64,000 nt of DNA from NCBI GenBank assembly GCA_024399135.1, contig JAKSHY010000012.1:26442-90441 (forward strand). Reading direction: 5' to 3'. This document shows positions 45,351-54,414 of the stretch, in pieces (position 1 is the stretch's first letter; the number at the start of each line of letters is the position of its first letter). The DNA comes from Lachnospiraceae bacterium. GTDB taxonomy: Bacteria; Bacillota; Clostridia; Lachnospirales; Lachnospiraceae. Under the pieces are notes generated by a model. The model did no database searches, was not told where the DNA came from, and saw only the letters and a list, made by a program, of their open reading frames with translations. Made by a program: the position numbers and the translations under genes.

Positions 45351-47507
45351 CTACCATAAATCAAGTCTCTTTTCCGGAGCTAGATACATATTATCTCCTT
45401 CCTTGACATCATACGTTTTATAAAACTCTTCATACTGCTGAACTGGAACATTAACTCTTAAGTAATTAAGTGGATGTGGATCAGTATTAATCTGTGACAG
45501 CATTGAAGAGTAAAGAGTTGCTCCTGAGTTCATATCTGAGAAAAATTCAAAGAATTTCTTATAATCAAAGTTTTCCTCCTTCTCTGCCATCTTTAAAGCA
45601 CATCTAAGACCTATTGTGTCGGCAACAATTTCTGAATCCACGTTGCTTCCATTCACATAATAGTCTCCCATTATTCGAATGGTATTAAGATATTCAATAA
45701 AGCTGTTAACTCTCTTATCAAACTCAGCCTTATCTTCATCTGTCCACCAGTTCGCGTAATTTCCATCTTTATCCCACTGCGAGCCATTACTGTCGAAGGC
45801 ATGAGATATTTCATGACCTACCCAGAACGCTCCTATAGATGCATATAATTCTTCCGTACTCATATCGGACCAGTAAAATGGCTCATTCATCATTCCAACC
45901 ATCATTGTTATTCCATTTACTGTGAAGCCATAGTATGCATTACATTGAAGCAGATTTTTTCCCTCTGCCCAGTTTGATTTATCCTCCTTAGTGCCAAGCT
46001 TTGCCATTGCTTTCTTTACATTGTAATATTTTATTCTCTGAATAGCCTCATAGAATGAGTCATTAGATATATCTAAGTCTGAATAATCATTCCATTTATC
46101 AGGCCATCCAACATGCACTGTAATCGCATTAAGCTTTTCAATTGCAGCTTTTTTAGTATCATCTGATAACCATTCATTTTCTTCTAGCATTTCCTTATAG
46201 ACATCTATAGCCTTATAACATACACCTTCTATTCGCTCTTTATCTTCTTTAGATGAATATCTTTCTACAAAGGCCTGACTTGTCTGTTCTGGCAGATGTG
46301 ATGCTGTAAAATCATAAGCCCTTTCATCAAGTGACAAATCCCCAGAAACACCAAAATACTTGTTATAGTTCTCAACATCGTTTATACGAACGTCTTCATC
46401 AAGACGACCTATATTACCAAGTACATATTTTACGAGCATAAGGTTAGCAAAGTCATCAGCATTCTCTTCTGTATAGGCTTCATCAATAGCCTTAACCTTT
46501 TTCAAATCTGATGTCATGTATGTGCCATCATATTTTAGTGATAGCGCATCAATTATATCTGCAATTGGATAATTCTTATAGCCAGCTATGATTTCATCAT
46601 ATGTAAAAGTATTGTTAACCTTGTCATAAAAGTCAGCACTCATTTCATCTTCACTTGTAAATGACACCTTGGCGATAGGAGTTTCAAATGCAATAGCATC
46701 ATCAAAACGCTTCTTCGCATCGGCTTCACTGACTCCAAGTCGTCCCATCACATACACGAAATTATCCTTCTTATAATTATAAAGGATATCTCCATATTCT
46801 GTTCTCTTTGAGTATTCCGCAGAATCCCCTAAAATAAATGACATACCGTCTACCCAGCATAAATTTGTACTCGTATCCTCAATACCAGTACCTACGCCAA
46901 AGGCAATCGGTGTAGGATATACTAATTCATAGTATTCATCTAAAAACAGTTCATTTAAATCGTCTAAGCTTTCAACTGCAAGGTATTTCTCAACCATTTC
47001 TCTTATAGGCTCCACGCCTTCTTTGTTCCTGGCATCTGTATCCTTATATAAATCATATAGACTTTTAGCTAACATTACATTATGTGATTCGTCTGTAAAA
47101 TCACCATCATTAAACATTTTTATTGCTTTATCCTTTGTAATGTCAGCACACTGATCGTACAATGTATAGCCTGAATATCCATCTGGAATTTCAGCCTGTG
47201 AAAGCCAGTCCATACTCGCATATAAATGAAAATCATCTTTTGGATCCGTTGGCTGGTCTGGATGAATATTTTCCTTAAGGTCAGAATTTACCCAAGGGCT
47301 TCCATTATCAAGAACTGACAATTCTTCTACGCTATCGTCTTCTGCAGCTACTACAGCTTCAGTTTCACTTTCCTTTGATGGCTCTTCAGTCACCTGCGAA
47401 GTAGTATTCTCAACTGGTTCAGCTGTTTCACTTCCAGCACCACATCCCGATATAAGCCCTGTAAAAAGTGTACCTATTAACAAATATGATATTATACGTT
47501 TTTTCAT
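45351..47507 (-). CDS. M13-family zinc metallopeptidase lipoprotein
   Basis: 718 residues. Lipobox ending at C22 (TGLISGC), so surface-anchored. M13 (neprilysin/PepO-like) hallmarks: NAYY substrate loop, zinc ligands H565-E566-x2-H569 in GHEISHAFD, third ligand E626 in SEIVADTIG, and the usual C-terminal W. It should cleave small secreted peptides. Paralogous to the 56979-59132 protein. A peptide target among the neighbouring GG-leader cores is possible but untested. Confidence 0.9.
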   Translation of the reverse strand: MKKRIISYLLIGTLFTGLISGCGAGSETAEPVENTTSQVTEEPSKESETEAVVAAEDDSVEELSVLDNGSPWVNSDLKENIHPDQPTDPKDDFHLYASMDWLSQAEIPDGYSGYTLYDQCADITKDKAIKMFNDGDFTDESHNVMLAKSLYDLYKDTDARNKEGVEPIREMVEKYLAVESLDDLNELFLDEYYELVYPTPIAFGVGTGIEDTSTNLCWVDGMSFILGDSAEYSKRTEYGDILYNYKKDNFVYVMGRLGVSEADAKKRFDDAIAFETPIAKVSFTSEDEMSADFYDKVNNTFTYDEIIAGYKNYPIADIIDALSLKYDGTYMTSDLKKVKAIDEAYTEENADDFANLMLVKYVLGNIGRLDEDVRINDVENYNKYFGVSGDLSLDERAYDFTASHLPEQTSQAFVERYSSKEDKERIEGVCYKAIDVYKEMLEENEWLSDDTKKAAIEKLNAITVHVGWPDKWNDYSDLDISNDSFYEAIQRIKYYNVKKAMAKLGTKEDKSNWAEGKNLLQCNAYYGFTVNGITMMVGMMNEPFYWSDMSTEELYASIGAFWVGHEISHAFDSNGSQWDKDGNYANWWTDEDKAEFDKRVNSFIEYLNTIRIMGDYYVNGSNVDSEIVADTIGLRCALKMAEKEENFDYKKFFEFFSDMNSGATLYSSMLSQINTDPHPLNYLRVNVPVQQYEEFYKTYDVKEGDNMYLAPEKRLDLW

Positions 47508-47545
47508 AATAGTCTCCCATGTATTCTCACATAAAAATTCAGCTA

Positions 47546-49645
47546 CTATTTTTCATGCTTTGATTTTTTCGATTTTCTGATTTTTTTAATTGTCAGTACA
47601 ATTAATGCTATTATTCCAGTTAACAGTAATACTACGACACATACAGCTATAACTATGAATCTATAATTATAGGAATTTTTAGGTTTACTGTATTTCAGTG
47701 GTGTGCTATTTCTACCAGCTTCCTCCATAAGCGTAGCTGCTTCCTCTGGGTCAGCAAACTCAGCATATCCTTTTATTGAGAAATTATCGTAGTCATGCGA
47801 AAACTCGTCCGAAGAATTTGCTGACATAGTCTGAACTAAATCAGAAAAATCAAACCACTGTCCAAGTTCATCAATATATACGTAACTTTCGCCAGCATTT
47901 ACTACACTCTTTGAATAACATCTATCTATATAATCTGTAATGTCACCTTCAATATTGTTTTCCTTAAGGTATGCTTCTATTACTTTTTCCTTTTGGTTAA
48001 CACCTTCTTCATTAATGTCTTTTCCAGTATTTAAGCTATAATACTGCTTGCCTTCATGTTCAACGCTTTCTGTTACAACGATAGAATAGTCGTGTGAAGC
48101 TTTAACTTCTACTGGAGTATCAAGAGTCATTCTGTGATAACCGGCATGTTCATATGACATCTCCTGCGTGGAAACAAGTTCTCCATCATCTGGGCAAACC
48201 GCACCATCATTTAGTAAATATACTTCCACTTTAACTTTAGTGTTATCATTTCCTGTCTGGCATGATACACATTTAAGTACTTCATCATAATCTGCTGTGA
48301 ATCTGTTAGCCATCTGAAGTTCAGTATCAGAAAGCCAGTTTTCAACATTTTTAAAGTGCATATAGTCATATTCATCAATGATAAATGATGTTGCATTCGC
48401 GTCTGGATTAAATCTTAAAGATTCTGGGACCGTAATACTTGTATCGTAATATGAAAGATAAAAGTAACCTGTGCTTTTGCCATTCTCATCAAGACTTCCC
48501 CACGTATCAATTGGATTATTCGGAAATACTGTGTTTGCAGCTCCCCAGCTATTCTTACACAAAAAGGCTCCATCTCCCTCTGGCAGATGTGCCAATCCAT
48601 CACCATTCTCATCATTAGAGTGATCGGCAAAGGTTTCTCTCTTAATCGTATCGTCCCATCCAACTATAGTAACTGCATGACTAGGCAGGGCACAATCATA
48701 TACATATTGTAGCCACCTACCTTCATCGTCTACACTTATATAGTTAATATCATTATCTGCAGGTTCTTCGAAAGGCTTACTATGCTCACTATGATATCCA
48801 ATGCACACTGCTCTGCCATTCATTAGTTCTTCTTTGATTGCATCAACAGCACTTTGATCGTATCCTAAGTAATGCTCCTGAAATTCACTTTTATCGACAA
48901 CAATAAAATCAGAATAATCCTGGTCATAAACCGCAGGACTCTTAAGCATATTTCCATCTAATAATTGATAATTCTGCATAAACATATAATCATCAGGAAT
49001 GTCCCAATCGTCATCCGGGCTATAGTATGCATTAATCCAAAATTTGCTAATTGTCTTGCCTTTAGTACCTCTGTATGGAATAAAATCTTCTGTTACAGGT
49101 CCTATTCCCGAAGACATAATGCTTGTTGCCAATGTAAATTCTCCTCCAATATTCAAGGCCTCGTAATCACCTCTTATGTACGTTCCCTCTCCATATTGTG
49201 AATCTGTTTCATCTGTTATATGTCTTGAAGCAAAATATCCTAAATGATGCTCTGACAAATCGAGTCCAGTTTCCTCATATGTCTTTCCTGATTCAGATAA
49301 TATGCTAGTTTCAGCTGCTGCTATAGCCGCAAATCCCCAACAAGACCCCCACGGAGTCTGTGACTTAACCGGTGTTACAACACCTTTTTCTCTTAGATCA
49401 AGCTTTTCAGGAAAGCTCTTTGAACTTTCACTTGTAATACTTCTGTCTACTATTTCCTCCTGTCTATGCTGTAATAAGTAATCAGCAGCTACTTGCCCAT
49501 CCCCAATCTGCTCACTGATCTGACTAGCATCTACAGTTTCGTCTATTTCCTCTGCATAAACTAATATTGGAGATATAAGCATTACTGCACTGAGGAAACA
49601 TGGCGCTATCCTTTTTAAACTAATTAATTTATTTCTTTTCAACAT
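47546..49645 (-). CDS. C1-family (papain-like) cysteine peptidase, membrane-anchored
   Basis: 699 residues from ATG 49645 (GGAGGACTGT upstream). Signal peptide (FLSAVMLISPILVYAEE), papain-like catalytic domain with Q96 and C102 (QTPWGSCWGFAA), H in PSHAVTIVGWD and N in CKNSWG. A lectin-like beta domain in the C-terminal half is followed by a single C-terminal membrane helix and a KKSKKSKHEK tail. Cell-surface protease. Third protease family in this cluster. Confidence 0.9.
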   Translation of the reverse strand: MLKRNKLISLKRIAPCFLSAVMLISPILVYAEEIDETVDASQISEQIGDGQVAADYLLQHRQEEIVDRSITSESSKSFPEKLDLREKGVVTPVKSQTPWGSCWGFAAIAAAETSILSESGKTYEETGLDLSEHHLGYFASRHITDETDSQYGEGTYIRGDYEALNIGGEFTLATSIMSSGIGPVTEDFIPYRGTKGKTISKFWINAYYSPDDDWDIPDDYMFMQNYQLLDGNMLKSPAVYDQDYSDFIVVDKSEFQEHYLGYDQSAVDAIKEELMNGRAVCIGYHSEHSKPFEEPADNDINYISVDDEGRWLQYVYDCALPSHAVTIVGWDDTIKRETFADHSNDENGDGLAHLPEGDGAFLCKNSWGAANTVFPNNPIDTWGSLDENGKSTGYFYLSYYDTSITVPESLRFNPDANATSFIIDEYDYMHFKNVENWLSDTELQMANRFTADYDEVLKCVSCQTGNDNTKVKVEVYLLNDGAVCPDDGELVSTQEMSYEHAGYHRMTLDTPVEVKASHDYSIVVTESVEHEGKQYYSLNTGKDINEEGVNQKEKVIEAYLKENNIEGDITDYIDRCYSKSVVNAGESYVYIDELGQWFDFSDLVQTMSANSSDEFSHDYDNFSIKGYAEFADPEEAATLMEEAGRNSTPLKYSKPKNSYNYRFIVIAVCVVVLLLTGIIALIVLTIKKIRKSKKSKHEK

Positions 49646-49693
49646 ACAGTCCTCCAAAATATAAAATTTGTATAATAAAGTATTCTATTGTAA

Positions 49694-52177
49694 TCAATCC
49701 TTACCAATAAATTCTCTATTTATTTTTGCTTCTGTTACTACACCATTCTTTATATTAATCTGTACAACTGGTGAATAGTATGTATCACCTCGTAAATCTG
49801 TTATTACCAACGTACCAAGATAATCACCTTCTGGTAAGTCAACTAGTTCAATAGAGATACCCTCTTTATATTTTATTTTATCTCCCTCTGTTTCATATAT
49901 AACATTACCCGAAATAGTCTGTGCCTTCATAATAGGAACAATTTCATCTCCCGGATTAAGAGATATCGTATTTTTACCTATAACATCGACATATATATCA
50001 TCATCTTCAGGTAATGCAACAATACTTGTTATATCTATTTTTTCACTCAAAATGTCATATGTAAATGTTAGTTTAGATGGCACTCCATTGTGATAAACCT
50101 TGCTCTCGTATGTTGATACATTTTCTGTGCTAGCTATTAGCTTTGCATCTAATAATACGCCGCCTAACGAAAACCATCTTCCATCAAAATCAGCAGTCAA
50201 GCTGCCATCCTTATCAAAATCACAGACATCATCAGTTCCATAATACAGCATATAATCATTTTCTTTGTCAAGCATGATGATTTCAGCATACTTTTGTACA
50301 ATCATTGATGATAATTCTTCCTTTATAGGTATTATTATCTGATTATCATCATTAATTGTTGGTTCAATTCTTTCATACTCTACAAAATCGCTAACATTAA
50401 GCTTTTTAATACCATCAACTCCGAATGTGTCTTTCACGTATGATTGGAGTTCATCATTTAGACATCCTGACATTTTGTAATAATATAATGCTTTAGTGTT
50501 GTCCTGCTCACAAATGTCATAATCATATTGCAAGAATTTATATATACTTGATGCGCTTTTAACATCTACAGGGAAATAAATTGACATACCTGTTGAATCT
50601 GACAAATGAACATTTTCCCTATGATATAACACTGCGTTATTTACTAGGTTTCGAACCTCTTCACACTCTTCAGGATATGATTCACTCAAGTAGTCAAGAT
50701 ACATTTTTAAATCAATCAAATTATACACATCATATGACGCGCCAGCATATCTTACAGTTCTGGACGCCGCTCTACTAATATCAGTAAGCGTGGTCATATC
50801 GTTTAATGCATAGTTCAATATATCTTTATTGAGTTCGTCATACGCCTTATATACCTTTTCACCATCACAAATATTTATGACTGAAAAAGTTACCGCCTGT
50901 ATACCATAATACTCAGAAACGTTGATATTACGGTTGACATAAAAATCTATATATGCATCAGCTATAGCTCTGGAAACTTCTGCTGCATTCATTGTTGGAT
51001 TATCACTTAGTGCTTGTAGCCAGACGCCATAATCCCACCCTTCACCAGGCTCAACCTCTTCACTTGCAACCAAATATTTGCCATAACCATTTAAATAATG
51101 TGCCGTATCCAAAGTCGCCATAAGACATGCGTCAAATCCTATTATGTCAAAATACGGATTAGTTTCATTTTTTGGACATGACTTCTGCAAGGCTTCTCTA
51201 AGCTCCGCTAAAGAGAAATCGCCTCCAAAAATACTGTCATAACCATATCCATAGACGCCAGCGCCGTGGTCCCAAAAAATAATAGCCATATGATCTGATT
51301 TATAATTACTGTCACAATACTTTATAAAATCTGATAAAGTATCAACTGAACATGGATTCTGCAGTGGTAGACTGTCAATTTCTTTCATATTTCCATTTTT
51401 TATGAGAAATCTCTGAGTCATATTTGGATTAATTATTGCATTTGACCATCTAGTTGCTCCACCGGTTTGCACAACAATATTGACATTATCTCCCCAGTCT
51501 CCAGATAACATTTCACCTATGTCACTTGATGCTGCCCCTTGTCCCTCTGCAACTATAACATTGTTTGTAACAACTGTACTTGAGGCTGTTGGTTTATTTA
51601 TGTTGTACATATATTTTGGATAATCTAATCCGTTCTTAGCCAGCTCATGTTTGTACCTATATAGAGTGTCCCGTCTTTCAGCTTTACTCTGATCCGCTAT
51701 TTCATTAGCTTCTTCCTTAACCATGAGTTTTGTTAAATCTGAAAGGTCATTTTCATTATCATCTTCAAGGTTAGAGCCCACCATATATACGCAAAAAGTC
51801 CACGTATCATTTTTATTGTATTTTTCAAGGGCATCAATTCTTTTTGCTCCTTCCTCGTCAATTGGGCATAGTGAATATATATCCTCTTTTTCAGCTCTCA
51901 TTGCCTTTTTAGTTTCAAAATCGGCCCACATTTTTTCGTACTGTTTATTATAAAAACAATCAGAACTAAAATAATACACTAATGCTCCCGCTATTAGTGC
52001 TAATGTTGCGATCCCTAGTAATACATACGATTTATAAACGCTCCATAACCTAACAAGTATAGGAGCATCTTTATACTCTTCCTTCCGAATGTTTTTTATA
52101 TTTTGCTTTTGCTCTTTAATTTCCTGTTTCTTTATTTTCCAATTTTCTTTTTTGTTATTTTTTTCTTCTTTAGTCAT
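49694..52177 (-). CDS. C11-family (clostripain-like) peptidase, membrane-anchored
   Basis: 827 residues. Very basic N-terminus, one membrane helix at about 50-70 (VLLGIATLALIAGALVYYF), then a clostripain-type domain. The His/Cys dyad appears in MAIIFWDHGAG and DIIGFDACLMAT, with VASEEVEPGEGWDY, the family signature. The C-terminus is a beta-rich extension. Arg-specific cleavage is known for clostripain; the target here is unknown. Extracellular, anchored to the membrane. Confidence 0.9.
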   Translation of the reverse strand: MTKEEKNNKKENWKIKKQEIKEQKQNIKNIRKEEYKDAPILVRLWSVYKSYVLLGIATLALIAGALVYYFSSDCFYNKQYEKMWADFETKKAMRAEKEDIYSLCPIDEEGAKRIDALEKYNKNDTWTFCVYMVGSNLEDDNENDLSDLTKLMVKEEANEIADQSKAERRDTLYRYKHELAKNGLDYPKYMYNINKPTASSTVVTNNVIVAEGQGAASSDIGEMLSGDWGDNVNIVVQTGGATRWSNAIINPNMTQRFLIKNGNMKEIDSLPLQNPCSVDTLSDFIKYCDSNYKSDHMAIIFWDHGAGVYGYGYDSIFGGDFSLAELREALQKSCPKNETNPYFDIIGFDACLMATLDTAHYLNGYGKYLVASEEVEPGEGWDYGVWLQALSDNPTMNAAEVSRAIADAYIDFYVNRNINVSEYYGIQAVTFSVINICDGEKVYKAYDELNKDILNYALNDMTTLTDISRAASRTVRYAGASYDVYNLIDLKMYLDYLSESYPEECEEVRNLVNNAVLYHRENVHLSDSTGMSIYFPVDVKSASSIYKFLQYDYDICEQDNTKALYYYKMSGCLNDELQSYVKDTFGVDGIKKLNVSDFVEYERIEPTINDDNQIIIPIKEELSSMIVQKYAEIIMLDKENDYMLYYGTDDVCDFDKDGSLTADFDGRWFSLGGVLLDAKLIASTENVSTYESKVYHNGVPSKLTFTYDILSEKIDITSIVALPEDDDIYVDVIGKNTISLNPGDEIVPIMKAQTISGNVIYETEGDKIKYKEGISIELVDLPEGDYLGTLVITDLRGDTYYSPVVQINIKNGVVTEAKINREFIGKD

Positions 52178-52242
52178 ATTTTAATCCTTAAGTTATTTGA
52201 TTACATATTAGCAAATGAATATACCCCCATGATGCATTATGA

Positions 52243-52275
52243 AATTCCGCTACCGTGAAACACAGTAGCGGAATT
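52243..52275 (-). terminator. Terminator-like hairpin after the small membrane protein gene
   Basis: AATTCCGCTAC (52243-52253) pairs perfectly with GTAGCGGAATT (52265-52275). It lies between the 52289-52504 gene and the C11 gene, downstream of the former on the minus strand. The T-run is weak, so it may limit rather than block readthrough. Confidence 0.6.
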
Positions 52276-52288
52276 ATAACATCAATAC

Positions 52289-52504
52289 TTACTTATCCTT
52301 CTTTGGAATAAAATATGTTACAATAAGGATTGCTCCGATAACTATCAAAGCAAGAGTACATGCAAGAGTTCCGCCATCAGAAAGCATAGCCTGTCTTACA
52401 CCATTAACTTCAACTGTAAACACACTTGTTCCTGCAACCTTGAAAAGAATTCCCAACACAATAAGAATTGCTCCCCAAATAACTTTTCCAAAACCTTTTT
52501 TCAT
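52289..52504 (-). CDS. Small two-helix membrane protein
   Basis: 71 residues. Membrane helices VIWGAILIVLGILFKVA and LACTLALIVIGAILIVTYFI with a polar loop (EVNGVRQAMLSDGG). No family recognised. It lies between a CPBP gene and the C11 peptidase and is closed by a hairpin. Could be an accessory subunit of the CPBP proteins. Confidence 0.6.
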   Translation of the reverse strand: MKKGFGKVIWGAILIVLGILFKVAGTSVFTVEVNGVRQAMLSDGGTLACTLALIVIGAILIVTYFIPKKDK

Positions 52505-52597
52505 TTCTAATTACCTCCTATCAATATGTAATCATTCATCTATTTTATAGGCGACAACTCGCCTTAAAATACAACTGCTTTAAAGATACCCTCTAAA

Positions 52598-53428
52598 CTA
52601 TTTAGACCATACCTCAGTTATCTCATCATGCTTTTTCTTACGAACTAAAAATAGTCCGTATAAAGCCAAAATACCTCCAATTATTATTATCTTAATTAAT
52701 GATTCAACAACATTAACCTCCTCAGTATGAAGCAACATCTTCTCAGTTGAACTTGGATCATATGCAGGATTGAATGCACTAGCAAAATCAATAATAAAAT
52801 GTGCAATAATTCCAGGCAAAATGTTACCAGTTCTAAGATATATAGCACCAAATAGAATTCCAAACCCTGTAGCATAAAAAATCTGACTAATTGTTGCCGA
52901 AAGTGATGCTCCAAAAAAGATATTAGTTATATGAGATAATCCAAATATTATGCTTGTCAAAATCAGATATTTATAGATTTCAATTTTTCCCTGCACTCTG
53001 TAAGCATTATCAATAGTCAAGGCTCTTGAGCCAATTTCCTCATTAACACCTGCACTCAAAGCTGCCATTATAGCTGCAAACAAATGATAAGCATTAAAAT
53101 TTATGCCACCATTTGCGCTAATCTTAGACAAAAGTTGAACTACGCCAAAAAGAACCCATGCAGGCCATGCCAAAAATAATCCCTTAAGTATACCCTTTCC
53201 ATAATTAAATTTTGGCATTTTATCCTGATTCTTTTTTCTGAAAAAGTAATATATGACAATCGTACTTAAGATATAAACAGCAAAATACAACTCATCATTA
53301 ATCCTACCTATAGGAGCTAACATTGTTGGTATAATTTGTATAATTAAAAGAACAATAACAATAGTACCTATTATAGGATTATCTAACAGTATTTTTTTTA
53401 ACTTCGTTAATTTGTTTTCTTCTTTCAT
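52598..53428 (-). CDS. CPBP-family intramembrane metalloprotease
   Basis: 276 residues, six to eight membrane segments. CPBP (Abi) motifs: EExxxR in VNEEIGSRALTI, FxxxH in FGLSHITN and a final HFIIDF. The family includes Rce1-like proteases and bacteriocin-immunity proteins. One of three CPBP genes in this cluster; 89 bases downstream of the next CPBP gene. A 27-residue cytoplasmic N-terminus precedes the first helix. Confidence 0.85.
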   Translation of the reverse strand: MKEENKLTKLKKILLDNPIIGTIVIVLLIIQIIPTMLAPIGRINDELYFAVYILSTIVIYYFFRKKNQDKMPKFNYGKGILKGLFLAWPAWVLFGVVQLLSKISANGGINFNAYHLFAAIMAALSAGVNEEIGSRALTIDNAYRVQGKIEIYKYLILTSIIFGLSHITNIFFGASLSATISQIFYATGFGILFGAIYLRTGNILPGIIAHFIIDFASAFNPAYDPSSTEKMLLHTEEVNVVESLIKIIIIGGILALYGLFLVRKKKHDEITEVWSK

Positions 53429-53516
53429 TGCTACTTTCTCCTCAATCTATTATTTCAAATAATTCTCAACTATTTCCTCATGCTTGCTTGCACGAATAAT
53501 ATAAAATCCAAAATAA

Positions 53517-54344
53517 TTATTTATTCCAGCGTTCTTTCCATACACTATAAATACCTTCATATTCAGACTTTCTTAAAAGGATAATCGCACAAATCAGCGC
53601 GACTACTGCAGGTACACAATTTGTCAAAATAACTCCTGGTGTCAGCGAAAAAGTTGCAACACCATCTACATAATCTCCTTCAGGTAAATCGCATATAATA
53701 TCATATATTGCATGCGGAACCATAGTATACAATACATTTCCTGTTTTTAAGTATATAGCACAAAACATTAAACCACTTGCCATTGCTACAAACACCTGCA
53801 TCAGTGTAATACCAATATTGGCACCACCTGTTAAATTAACCAAATGCATCACTCCAAATACCACAGCTGGCAAAACAGCAACAAGCCAATTATGCTTTTT
53901 ATCATTTAATGTCCACATCATAACAGACATAGGTACAGCTCTAAATGCTACTTCTTCAATAACACCTGGCGTAATTCCAGCAAAAATTTTAGAAGCAGTC
54001 AGTGACAATGTAGATCCACCTGCAACATCAATAATAGTTCCAATGATAACTACGCCCAAAAATGCGGCAATACATATAATTACATCCTTTTTCACCTTGA
54101 GTCTTGAAAAACTACCTTTGTATTCTGGAGCGAACCATAATTTATGAATAAACAATAGAATTAATCCAACAACCGTTGCAAGAATTTCATACTGACTATT
54201 CCTTTCATAAATATGTAATGGTTTCCTTAAAAATCCTGGTAACGCCTCAGTCAATACAAACATCACCAAACACAATAGTACACCTGCAATAACAGGTCTT
54301 TTAAGTATTACATGCTTTTTTCTAAAATCATTCAACTTCTCCAT
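53517..54344 (-). CDS. CPBP-family intramembrane metalloprotease
   Basis: 275 residues with multiple membrane helices and CPBP motifs: EExxxR in IEEVAFRAVPM, FGVMHLVN, and HAIYDI. Paralogous to the neighbours at 52598 and 60690. It lies 71 bases after the M4 peptidase gene. Possible roles: self-immunity, or membrane cleavage of leader-bearing peptides; neither is shown. Confidence 0.85.
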   Translation of the reverse strand: MEKLNDFRKKHVILKRPVIAGVLLCLVMFVLTEALPGFLRKPLHIYERNSQYEILATVVGLILLFIHKLWFAPEYKGSFSRLKVKKDVIICIAAFLGVVIIGTIIDVAGGSTLSLTASKIFAGITPGVIEEVAFRAVPMSVMMWTLNDKKHNWLVAVLPAVVFGVMHLVNLTGGANIGITLMQVFVAMASGLMFCAIYLKTGNVLYTMVPHAIYDIICDLPEGDYVDGVATFSLTPGVILTNCVPAVVALICAIILLRKSEYEGIYSVWKERWNK

Positions 54345-54414
54345 ACTGTCTCCTTTTTTATAGAATTATTATTGTTACAGACATTCATAAATCAATCTTC
54401 TTTATCTGTCTATA